This document shows positions 11,861 through 21,862 of a stretch of 64,000 nt of DNA, piece by piece. This DNA is from Uloborus plumipes. Taxonomy: Eukaryota; Arthropoda; Arachnida; Araneae; Uloboridae. Below the pieces are notes generated by a model. It had not been told where the DNA came from and made no database searches. It was given only the letters and a program-made list of their open reading frames with translations. A program made the position numbers and the translations under genes. Every line of letters begins with the position of its first letter. The stretch's first letter is position 1. Location of the stretch: positions 1 to 64,000 of the forward strand of contig JAXGGA010003448.1 of NCBI GenBank assembly GCA_038373865.1. Reading direction: 5' to 3'.

Positions 11861-14204
11861 TCTTCTTCCATCTTTTAAATTCCTCGGGACCTAGTAAATT
11901 GTTTAAATATTTTTTTTATTTTTTATTTTCTGTTCTAAGCACTATTTTCGCGATACGTTAAGCCTTCTTTCATGATTTGGTTTACAGGAAAAGTTGTAAG
12001 CTCTTCATATTTCTTTTCTGACTGATAGAGAAAAAAGTCTGGTATCTATATCTAATACTACATTTGCGAAACTCTGCAATTGAAGAAATCCTTAGTGTCA
12101 GGGCTAAATTTATAATGGAAATTTTAGTCCTGTTCCTGAGATGAAAAGAGCAGCGTGACAAAAATAGAATGCGAAAATAAATGCATGCTTTTTCTCAAGG
12201 AGTTTTCTAAAAGAAAAAATACATAACTTCGAAAATAATTTTTATTAACTTAGCCTTATGATTTAATTAGCGTGGAAAGATCATCTTGAAAGTATAAAAC
12301 AAATGCATATAATACATTAAATACAATTGAGTAACTAATTCCCGCACTGAATTTCTTCATTTCATTAAAACCTGCTTTTAGTGTTTTTTTTCTTTCGCTA
12401 CATATACATGTAAGCTATTCAAATTAATTAATCTATGTATTTATGCATTTATATATGCTCGAAACCATCACTTTTTTCTAATGATAAACATTTTTGAGCA
12501 AGCCTCTGTATGACTTGTATAGTTTTATTCCCTTGTATTAAACTTCTGACTTAAAAGTATCCTCAATTTCCTTACATTGCGAAAAAAAACTATACTCCAT
12601 ACGAATTCCAAATATACTCACTCGATTTCTTTACTGCTTCCAGGCTTGTTCTTTTGCTAGGGATAAAAAAAGAAAGAAGGGAAAATGAAATTTGATCATC
12701 AGAAACAGGTGTTTATCTTTGGTTAAAAGAGGATCATAGCGATGGGAAAGAAATCAGTAAGAACTGAATCTTTTTAGACTTAGGCCTCCTTTTATACCTA
12801 GTATCTCGTGCTGGCCACCAGTTTTTTTTATTATTATTATTATTATACAGCTGATTTATTGAGTTCTGTATTGAAGAAATGACTCTATCGACTACCAAGT
12901 ACAGTAAGTATTAGATTTTGGCTGAACATGATTATAGTTTTCCTTTCAGATCAGCTGTTCAAAATTCACAGATGTCCATTCAACCAGAAAGTGAATTTCC
13001 AGAGACTACCCACAACATTATTACATCTATCTTACCAGTAGTAATCAAATTCAAAAGGAACAATCACATAATTATTGATTACAAACTGTCTTCGAGATCT
13101 AGCTATGAAGTATTCACATATCATAAACTTGTCGAATGCTTGTTTTTTACATCATACAAAACTTTTGTGATTGTTTTAAGGTGTGATTGTCAAATGGTTA
13201 TTATGGTAAAGATAGTTCAATACAAGTCTGATAGTCAGGACGAATGCATTTACTTAATTTTTTCAATGAAAGTCGTGATTTCGATTGAATCATGATAGGA
13301 AAATATTACTTTTATAAGTAATCACTGGGCTCTTCCGGGCCATCTTTAGTCCGCAGGCCTCCGGTTAGAAACCCCTATTTTAGGGCGAGATCTTTAGCTC
13401 GTTAAAATTCATAAATAGTTTGGGTCTCCGTCTTTTAAATCCTAGTATCAAAAAAGAGTTCCGTAACACACACTTTTTTAGACTGTAATTAATTATTTTT
13501 AACTGATATTGAATTGTTGCTTGAAAATAAACTTAATACATTATCTAATAAATGCAGTAAACCCAGCAATAGTTCTACTTTAATTTCAAAGTACGATCTC
13601 TCTCTCTCTTTAATCTTTTAAAACTCATAAATTCGTTAAAAATGGAGAAGCGAAAAACAAATCTATGTGTAAGAAAATGGTTCACATAACTCAGAACTGT
13701 TGATAGAACTCTTTTTTATGTACTTTCTCAGCAGCAACCATTCCTCAAACCAAGACGAGGGTTTCAATTATTCACCTTAATAGCCGAATTATTTCTCTTC
13801 TAGAAAGGAACACCCAATTAGGCCCTAAGGTTTTCGGCCGGAGACAATTATTTTAATTATGAGCATTCTTCAGAGAGTTCTTTGGAGTGCAAGCATAAAT
13901 GCAAGTTCGAAGTACATAGTGATTATCAAATAAAGAAGTGAAGTTGAGTTCACTAAGTAGAGTCTATTCATGGCAGCATATGAATGAGCTGCTTTTCAGA
14001 AAGATTCAGTTTATTAATACCATTTTGTGCTTTGGAAAATCAAAAATAATAAATGCTGAGTTGATAACATTGATAAAACAAGACTTTTTTCTTGGAAAGT
14101 TTCAAGAAATTTAAATAGCCTTGGCTGTGAGCATTAATATATTCATAAAGAAGGGAAGTTGACTCTCATTTTAGAGATATCCTCGCCTATATATATATAT
14201 ATAT

Positions 14205-14460
14205 ATCATCAGCAGCAGCAGCAACCGTTGACAATCCTCTGCTGAATATAGATCTTTTCCAGCTGCTTCCAATTATTTCTGCTGATTGCTTTGGGTTTTC
14301 ATTGGATGCCCACCATTTTTTGTAATTCATCCCTCCATCTCGTTTGCGGGTGCTTTCTGGGTCTTTTAATGTCACGTGGGTACCAGTTTAATACAGCAAC
14401 CGTCCATCGGTTATCGTGCCTTCTCGCAATGTGTCCAGCTCACAGCCATTTCAAGCGTTT
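14205..14460 (-). pseudogene. LINE (non-LTR retrotransposon) 3' coding tail
   Basis: On the minus strand, one frame reads GHIARRHDNRW, VLNWYPRDIKRPRKHPQ, TRWRDELQKMVG and WKQLEKIYIQQ. That follows the C-terminal WAGHVARRxDxRW...WxPRxxKRxxGRPxxRWxDD pattern of RTE/CR1-like reverse-transcriptase proteins. Stops interrupt it (for instance just before AGHIARR). It ends next to a TA microsatellite (14190-14208), a usual kind of LINE tail. Confidence 0.65.
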
Positions 14461-14532
14461 ACTTCTTTCTATTATATCAAAGACTCTCGTCTGACTTCTG
14501 ACCCAAGAATTTCTTTTTCTATATCTCCTTTC

Positions 14533-15955
14533 GGCGGAAAAAAAAATCCCAACACCAAGAAAGACTTGTGTTAGATAAACGAAATTTGGTAGGCGTGTTT
14601 ATACAACTGAAAGATGACATCGATTGAAATTTCGCGTTCCGCGCATAAGTGTGGCGCAGCTGGCGTCACTCAGAACATGCAAATAAGGCTTGTTTTAAAA
14701 GCGTGTTGTGAAGCTCGTGTCCATTATTTTTCCGTGAAATTTGACGAATTGCCTTCATGTTAGCCAAGAATGCCTTTAAGAAGACGGAGAAGCCATTATG
14801 AACAGCTCACCGAGTTTGAACGAAGTCGTACAATTTAGCTACGAGAAGGTGGATTTTCATTTCGCGATATTGCAGAAAGACTTGGGCGGGAATGTTTCCA
14901 ACATGCATGATTATTGGAATCTATGGGCAAGGGATGATACTACCTCAAGAAGATCGAGTTCCGAGCTGCCACATGGCGCGACTGAGAAGGAAGATCGCCA
15001 AATCTTGCGTACGGCTGTGACGCATCGTACTGCATCAGCGGCTGACATTCGAGCTGCAGTTGGTACCGTCGTGACCCAAGGAACGGTAAGAAACTGTTTA
15101 CTTCAAGGACAGCTTCGAGCCAGGCAGCCTGTAGCCGGTATTCCATTGACTGCAAACCATTGCCTTTTCCGACGGCAATGGTGCCACGACAGAGCTCACT
15201 GGAGGTCGGAGTGGAGATCTGATGTAATTTTTGATGAAAACAGATTCTGAATTAGTGCCAGTGGTGGCTGTATATTGTTCAGAAGGAGGCCAGGGGACGG
15301 CCTGCATCCAAGCGGTCTATGGCCTAGACACACGGGACTCACACTTGGAGTTATGGTCTCTGGAGCAATTTCCTACGACAGCAGGGGCATTCTTGTGGTC
15401 ATCCCAAACTCACTGACTGAAAATTTGTCGTCAGTCTGTTAATTTAACCAGTAGTACAGCCCTTCATGAGTAGCATTCAAGGGGGCGTTTTCCAACAGGA
15501 TAACGCTCGCCCTCACATCGCTGCTGTAACGCAATGTGCTCTACAGAGTGCTGACATGTTACCATGACCTGCAAAATCACCAGGTCTGTCTCCAATTAAT
15601 AACGTATGGGATATCATGGGATGGTACCTCGAGCATCATCCACAGTCAGCAATGACGGTCCTAGTATTGACACAGCAAGTGCAACAAGCATGGAACTCCA
15701 TACCACAAAGTGACATTCGGCACCTGTATGACATAATGCATTCACGCTTGCAGGCTTGCCTTCAAAATTCTGGAGGTTACACCCTCTATTAAATTAACAT
15801 AAATTCACATTTGCACAGCATTTTCTGAAGCTTAAATTAACCAGTGATCTTGTACATTTAATCAACTAAACATGTTAACTAGACAATTGCATTACCCAAA
15901 TTTCATTACTCTACAGTAATTTTTTCTTGGTGTTGGGATTTTTTTTCCGCCAGTG
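14533..15955 (+). mobile_element. Tc1-like transposon, inactive
   Basis: The ends are GGCGGAAAAAAAAATCCC-AACACCAAGAAA at the left and its inverse ending TTTTTTTTCCGCCAGTG at the right, then a TA dinucleotide. The outermost five bases of the left end (expected CACTG) are replaced by TCCTTTC-type sequence, so the left tip is lost or mutated. The full length, about 1.4 kb, fits Tc1. Confidence 0.85.
14770..15792 (+). pseudogene. Tc1-family transposase pseudogene
   Basis: The ATG at 14770 begins MPLRRRRSHYEQLTEFERSR, and a TAG follows within about 25 codons. Later segments include HDYWNLWARDDTTSRR, TASAADIRAAVG, RRQWCHDRAHW, FDENRF (first catalytic D), VFQQDNARPH (second D) and SGGYTLY before the stop. 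The last catalytic acidic residue lies in INNVWD, where family members usually read IEHVWD, so it is lost. Frameshifts occur after FDENRF. Confidence 0.85.
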
Positions 15956-16323
15956 TATATATATATATATATATATATGAACTTGAAGCCAATAGTTAAT
16001 CTGCATTTCAATTTCTAACCTTAAAAAAAGCTCTTAAAATGTTTTTCCTCCTCAAAAGGCAATTTTTGGCTACATTTGGGAGATGAAGAGAAAAAAAGGC
16101 TCATCAAGAAAGAGCTACAAGAACAGAAATTAAAAATAAAAAAAACAGGTTCTAATAAACTTGATTCCGTACACTTAACATGAGTAAAATGTATACCAAT
16201 ATACTGCAGGTAAATTGCTCATTGAATCTTAGAATAGAATCTTAATGACTACAAACAGCTATGATTTATTTCTAAAATTTCAATGAAAGAAAAAAAATGT
16301 ACATAAAATATTTCTCTTTCAAG

Positions 16324-16476
16324 GTTCATGGAGACATCGCCCGTAGTCTGGGTCGACAGGTGGGGATGATGTTGCTGGAGAAGACCTTCCATAGAAAGAT
16401 ACAATCACGGAAAGTATTCCTTCATAGAGAGAGCTTCGAAACCATCCTAAGCAAGGCAGAGGAACTGCTTAGCAAG
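16324..16476 (+). CDS. F-BAR gene exon (F-BAR core helices)
   Basis: 153 nt (51 codons), phase 0 at both ends, acceptor TCTCTTTCAAG and donor GTATGG. The peptide begins VHGDIARSLGRQVGMMLLEK and continues through TFHRKIQSRKVF to KAEELLSK. The basic cluster HRKIQSRK is typical of the positively charged face of F-BAR domains that binds phosphoinositide-rich membrane. An upstream in-frame ATG at 16297 lies in the intron and is not proposed as the start, because splicing from the 3840 exon gives a continuous domain. Confidence 0.85.
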
Positions 16477-16845
16477 GTATGGCAGTTCTTGTTTTGTCAA
16501 TGATAGATTGTCTCTATCCAAGACAGAGATCTTAACAAAAGCTTTGAAAGCAACAAATGAATTTATATTTTGAATGTTTAAAAGTTCAATTAATAAACTT
16601 AGATTGTTTAAAGAGTTAGCTCTTGTTATATCTCTTGCGTGTCGTATTTAAGACTTTTAATGGTTTCCTGGTAAAAAGTTGTGTGTGGCTTTGCCATTTC
16701 TCCATTAGTTTGTGTTGGAGAAAGTTTAAAATAGAATATCGGATGGCGGTTGTATCAGATAAGTGATTTTCAAACTGTTGCATATAATACCCTTTTTTTT
16801 TATATAAATGTATGTACTTTTTTTTAATAATATCTATGTTGACCT

Positions 16846-16867
16846 AAAGATCCCTCTTGGGATCTTT
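16846..16867. repeat. Short perfect hairpin with T run
   Basis: AAAGATCCC, loop TCTT, GGGATCTTT, followed by more T. It resembles a bacterial terminator in shape, but in an intron it is more likely chance. Confidence 0.5.
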
Positions 16868-17639
16868 TTACGTTTTTACTCCACTACAAATAATAACGAT
16901 CTGTAATTATTTATGTCAGATAACTATTTACTGTCATAAAATAATAGCCATTATCAAAGTTAATACTCTTATCATGAGAACAGCATAATGCCTACGTTAA
17001 ATGCATTTCTAAGTATCGTCAAGACATTATTAAAGCAATTAACTTCATAGGGAAATGGGAAAGATCGAAGGAAACACGGGGTAATGAAATGCTTCATAAC
17101 TTTCTCATGAATCTCGGAAGCTTCCTAATTATTTTACCAAAATTTTCGTAATAAAACTCATAAGCTAATGAACACTTCAAGTAAATATCCCCTGCGTAGA
17201 GAAGGTGGAAGGAAATTTATGCTACATGAACTTAAAGAGTCAAGTGGCTGTTTGAAGATTAAATGAAGCTAAAATGTTGTCCTTATGCTTTCAGTGCCTT
17301 AGTTTCTCTACTGTTTGTTAGAGGACTGCTTATAAGGATACTATTTTTTAAAGTGGAGAAACCTGATTAGTTTATTAACGAGGAACCTAATCAAATATCT
17401 AATGCCAATCTAATTTCAATTAATCATGGAATATTATTTTTGTTCGAGTAACATTTAGAGCCTTTAACGATTAGGACATATTAACACCTACATCTAATTT
17501 TATTTTCAGTTTTCTGTATTTAATATATATTAATTAATTGTAAGTAATTTATAAATCATGTTTATTTCATGTTATTGAGACATTAAAATGTTAGCAAAAA
17601 AAAGGTCTTTGTTTAAAAAGTATACTGCAGACCTTCAGC

Positions 17640-17830
17640 TACCAGTTTGCTTGGCATAATAAGTATCTATAAGATGTTTTCTGCTTCCAACCTGATTACT
17701 GCTCAGTCCATTATTACTGATGAGTCCTAATGTGGACGAAACTATTATTTCTGGATAGCATAATGGAGCTGACGGTGTATTGTATGCCTTAACCCTGACT
17801 TAGGGGCTGTTACTTACTGCTTAATACTCT
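17640..17830 (+). repeat. Hammerhead-bearing repeat, copy C
   Basis: Upstream part CTGCTTCCAACCTGATTACT is shared in diverged form with copies A and B. The ribozyme core is at 17707-17767, and GCCTTAACCCTGACTTAGGG follows at 17787, matching the start of copy B. The repeat therefore crosses a unit border. Confidence 0.65.
17707..17767 (+). ncRNA. Candidate type I hammerhead ribozyme
   Basis: CTGATGA (17717-17723), GTCC (17724-17727), 6-nt loop TAATGT, GGAC (17734-17737), GAAAC (17738-17742), a short degenerate stem III and then TTC (17749-17751) as the possible cleavage triplet, followed by TGGATAGC. Distal stem I is a perfect 8-bp pair, TCCATTAT with ATAATGGA, extended by CAG/CTG with one bulge. 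All invariant core bases that I can place are present. Pairing of stem I next to the core is weak, so activity is uncertain. Confidence 0.65.
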
Positions 17831-18032
17831 AAAAAATAGTTTTAACGAAACCATAAAATCAGCAGCATCAATAATCAATGTAAAACTATTCAAATATAGC
17901 TACTAATTTGGTACGGAAGGCATTAATTTAGCCTGAAGTGTTAACTGTAAAAAATACAATTCACCCTCTTTAATCTAGACCCTATTAAAGCGTACTTCGC
18001 TTATTTTTACTGTGTACCGTAGTTTATTTATG

Positions 18033-18956
18033 TAGGGGAATGTGGGGCAAAGTGAAATGCTAAAATATTTTCACAGTTTGCAGCTCCACTTTTCAAGCAG
18101 TATTTAAGTAAATTCCTAGACATATATAATACACTGCAAGGTTTCTTTACAAAATCATCGTGACGTCAGCGTGACGTTAGCTTATGAAAAACGAGCTAAA
18201 TAAAACGTCACAGCCTACTTGGCGAATTAGAGGAGATCGCTAACTGCTTGTGAGCTCTTATTGGCTCCGCCCGTAGTGACGTTCAATGTCAACTTAAGTT
18301 GCTGTCTGGTATAGTTTATTCCTGTCAAAAAATAAGTAACTCCAAAGGACAATAAAAAAATTATACAAGTCGTTTTCAAAATTTGATACCTTTATTGTAA
18401 TATTCGTGATTTTTCAAAACTATTTCTAGTTATTATAAAATGGGGATGGGGCAAAGTGAAATAGATCATTTCGTTAACTTGTTCTTTCATTTATTAAATT
18501 ACATACGTATTTCTCCATTTATTAATTTATTTATTCTTTTACCGAATTATTTACTTATTTACTCATTCATCGACTCATTTTCTTATTTATTCTCTATTTT
18601 ATTTACTAATTTATTTTTTTCACGTATTAATTAATTCATTTATTCATTTATTTTTCATTAAAAATTGGTTTTCTAATTTATTTACGCATTCATTTAATAA
18701 AAACTATTGTTAATCGTCGAATAGATAATGTTTCACAACAAAAATATTTTGTTTTTCATTTTGCCCCATGATTTTTTGAGGTGAAAGTTTTTCTTTTTTT
18801 TTTTTGACAGTACAAAATAACTGTCAAAGATAAAAATAATTTTTCACCTAAAATTATAGTACAAAATACAATATTACTTTAGAACAAATTTCCCATTTAT
18901 TCCTTTTAAAGCGGGTTATTAAACTTAACTATTTCACTTTGCTCCACATTCCCCTA
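18033..18956. mobile_element. TA-flanked TIR element, 924 bp, non-autonomous
   Basis: TAGGGGAATGTGGGGCAAAG plus TGAAAT at the left matches the inverse of the right end (ATTTCACTTTGCTCCACATT plus CCCCTA) with one mismatch over 26 bp. If the outer TA is the duplicated target this is Tc1/mariner-like. Inner copies of GGGGCAAAGTGAAAT occur at 18447 and, inverted, near 18760. No transposase was found. A second MITE sits inside (18125-18313). Confidence 0.75.
18125..18313. mobile_element. 189-bp MITE with CRE-like and CCAAT/GC-box-like motifs, copy 1
   Basis: It is the same sequence as 59614-59802 with few differences. It contains CGTGACGTCAGCGTGACGTT (a CRE palindrome TGACGTCA plus a second half) and ATTGGCTCCGCCCGTAGT (inverse CCAAT next to a GC box). 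The outer 12 bases are inverted repeats in copy 2 (TATACTACACTG and CTGTTTAGTATA). Confidence 0.75.
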
Positions 18957-19060
18957 CCTTGGATCAATTAATAGGTTATTCTGTAAATCCGTACTTTCAT
19001 TGATTCGGATGTCCTGGATCCCCAGTTTGTCCTAATGAGTGAGGGTTTTACTGTAAATAA
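18957..19060. repeat. Possible pogo-like terminus
   Basis: GTCCTAATGAGTGAGGGTTT then TACTGTAA near 19030 looks like an inverted Tigger/pogo end (CAGTAAAACCCTCACTC). No partner end was identified. Confidence 0.3.
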
Positions 19061-19516
19061 AACAGAGCTTCTTCCTTTATTATACGATAATTAATTACGT
19101 CATTATGTTCAAAGCCGGAGTATTGACGCAATCTGATCGGGTTCAAACCTTAAAATTATCCATTTAATATTTTGTATACATTGGTGGGCTCTTCAAAAGG
19201 TTTGTATTCAATTATCGAGGTCCAAATAGCATTATTTCTCAAACTTTAGCTACAGCTATTTTGATACAAAACTACACTTGACAGAATGCGAATGATTCCA
19301 AATTATCTGCACTGAATTTCATGCTAGCTAGCAAATTGTTTGACGAAAATATAATAGAATCGCTTTGATAGCTCATAATCGAGCAATTGAAGGGCAAACC
19401 AAATTAAACTACTTTTAATTGCAGGCGCATTAAAACTAAGTACGCATCTGGAAAATAAAACAAAGTGTTATAACTTAAGTATTATTCAGCTAAACATTTT
19501 ATGGCAAGGATTTTTA

Positions 19517-20453
19517 CTTTCTTCTATATCTAATATATAGAAGAAAGTATTGGTTTCGTGAAAATTTTCGAATGTCAAATTTTGACGGATTTGCACGTTT
19601 TGAGGTGCGCTGAGTCCATTTCAACCATTTTTGGAAAATGTCTGTCTGTCTGTGTGTCTGTGTGTGTGTGTGTGTGTGAGTCTGTATGTGTGTGACCAGT
19701 TTTTGTGGCCGCGCTAGAGCAAAAACTACTGAATGAAATCGAACAAAAATTTTTGCACATATGTACCACCATGTGAACTGGTGCACCTGACTTTTTTTAG
19801 CGAATTCCTCCAAGGGGGTTGGAGCAATCGCACGTGTTCTGCGCGGGGGTGATTGCTATATCTCAGGAAGTAACCGGTGGAATCAAACGAAAATTGGTCC
19901 ATAGGTAGACCCTATTGAGTACAGGTGCTGATTCAATTTGTGAGTCAATATCTCAAAGGGGGGTGGAGCAATCAAAAGTGCTTATTTTGTCATTGCACCT
20001 ACTGTATCTCGGGAAATATTGCTGCGATTTGAATGAAATTTGGAATAACATTAACCCAATATGGAAGCAAGCATCGAATAAATTTTGGCGCCAATCGCCC
20101 CAGGGGGAGGGTGGGGTTATTTTTGCGCTTAGTCAACAATGCGAAAAATTAATTCATTAAAAAATCGCTTTCACGCTATTTAATTATCAAAACAGCTGAA
20201 AACTTTCAATGATTTGAAATTTTTAACTGTTGCCAATTTCTTTTTACTAACAAATAAAATGTTTGCAATTTATCTAAACAAGGCTTTTGCAATGATTTCC
20301 AATTTCGCTCATTGATTCTGCATTTGCAGGGTTATTACGATAATTGGGAAATTGGAGCTGTCTCCAATTACTCGGGCGAGTACGTATTTTATTTTGTAAC
20401 CGGAATTCATAAGATAGATATAGAAGAAAGTTTCGTGACGGCCACGACAGCTA
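19517..20453. mobile_element. Helitron-like non-autonomous element, about 0.94 kb
   Basis: It starts near TCTATATCTAATATATAGAA and ends with the hairpin CGTGACGGCCACG, a short spacer and CTAG followed by T. A hairpin just before CTRR-T is the Helitron 3' signature. The interior has a TCTGTCTG/TGTG microsatellite at 19639-19693 and repeated half-units starting with ATCTCAGG/ATCTCAAAG and an AGCAATC motif. The exact 5' edge is unsure. Confidence 0.55.
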
Positions 20454-21389
20454 GTTTACTATATGATAGTTTTGACACTCGTTAAATTTTACTAGATAAA
20501 TTTATTTATTTTTTTTTTTTTTTTTATGATTACGTGTCAAACAAAATATTAGTTGATTCGTCTTTAGTCAACTTTTATGAACGCTTTAGGTTTAGTTTTG
20601 AAAGATTTTACCGATTTTCTTTGCCTTTGAATCGTTACGAAATAGAAATCTCCAATCCACCACATGAAAAGAAGTGATAACTGAACCGTTTATTTCGTAA
20701 ACAAAAAATGTCCTTTTAAAAAAACACACTTATATTGTAACATTACGTTATTCAGTCACGATTAGAATCCTTTTTACTGAAAGAAATATGTCTGAATATG
20801 AATACAACACAATTTAAAATCCAGAAATTCTTATTTTATATTTTAATTTACTTTGCTTTTTCTCTTTCCAAGCAACATGCTCCTTCACTTAAATTTTCCT
20901 ATGGAATACCGTTTAGCTTTAAAAACAAGTAGAAATTATTTGGTTGTACCGGTACCGTTATAACTAAAAATCATTGCATGAATAAATCGTTGTGAAATGC
21001 TTCACAAAATCATTTATGTCGCCAACGTGATGATGTGACGGAATCACGTCGGGCATTTTCACGAACGAGAAAGAAAACCGGAAAACGTTACCAACGAACT
21101 ATTTTAAGTTCACGCAATCCCAGTAATTTTAATTTCGTGACGTGCTTCGAAATTTGTTTTTTGTTTCTTCGTTGGAGATACAATCAATAAAGTCAATGAA
21201 TCCATGAGATTCTCATTTTGTATTTCCAGCGAAAATACTTTTATTATTGTCCACTTCGCAGCTTCAACAACTTCATCGGTCATGCCGTCATGCTCAGAGA
21301 GTTTTTCAAAAAGCTTTTCTAAAGCTTAACAAAATCATTTGCCAATCTGGTGCAGTAGTTTATCCGCGTATTTCAGCAGCTAGACCCGT

Positions 21390-21612
21390 TAAGATTCAAG
21401 TTCTAAATTTTCGAAAATGTTATTTTAACATGATATTCAAAGTTTTATATAAAGATTACAATGCTTTAAACCAAATGAAACATACATTTACGTTAATATC
21501 TTTTAGTAAAAAAGAGTTGTAATCCCTATTTAACAGTTTGATATAACTATTTTGCTTCCAGAAAATACATTTGAACGTTTGAATGATTTCTGAAATAAAC
21601 GATTGAATTGTG
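21390..21612. repeat. Diverged relative of the 10286 MITE
   Basis: The interior and right end (TTTCTGAAATAAACGATTGA) resemble the 10286-10533 MITE. The left end is not clear. Confidence 0.45.
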
Positions 21613-21739
21613 TTGTACATTTGTTGTTTAGTATCAAAACCAGTTCAGTCCATTTTTTAAAAATTTGTACGAGATACAAGAAAAACATTAACAGGTTGAG
21701 CTTTTTGTTTCCCTTTTTTGACAGCAATTTTTAACTTGA

Positions 21740-21862
21740 TGTCGTAATATCAGAACGACAGTCTCAGATTATTAAGAGAATATTGATCAGATGCTAAAGC
21801 GCCGATGTCGATATACGAGAAAGTAGGCTCGTCTAGTTCTTGATAGAACTTCTTGCTTATAT
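21740..21862. repeat. Repeat tail shared with 35945-36050
   Basis: GAGAATATTGATCAGATGCT, GCCGATGTCGAT, GAAAGTAGGCTCGTCTAGTT and the hairpin AGTTCT-TGAT-AGAACT recur at the right end of the insertion at 34416-36050. It is a solitary end here. Confidence 0.65.

Larger units (their letters stand above)
3910..16323. other. Intron 1 of the F-BAR gene (12.4 kb)
   Basis: GTAAGT to AAG. It holds hammerhead-type repeats (4551-4725, 11590-11860), a hAT element (7180-8288), a solitary hAT-like end (5735), a MITE (10286-10533), a LINE tail (14205-14460) and a Tc1 relic (14533-15955). The remaining sequence, such as 8297-10285, 10534-11589 and 11861-14204, shows no coding signal to me. Confidence 0.7.

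Noticed and set aside
12918..13295. 125-codon open frame on the + strand
   Set aside because: No motif, no splice context, A+T-driven composition; looks like chance.
16846..16867. Rho-independent-type terminator
   Set aside because: The locus is eukaryotic intron DNA; the hairpin has no such role there.
21247..21522. 91-codon open frame with a splice-like CCAG before it
   Set aside because: It overlaps a diverged MITE and has no domain-like pattern.
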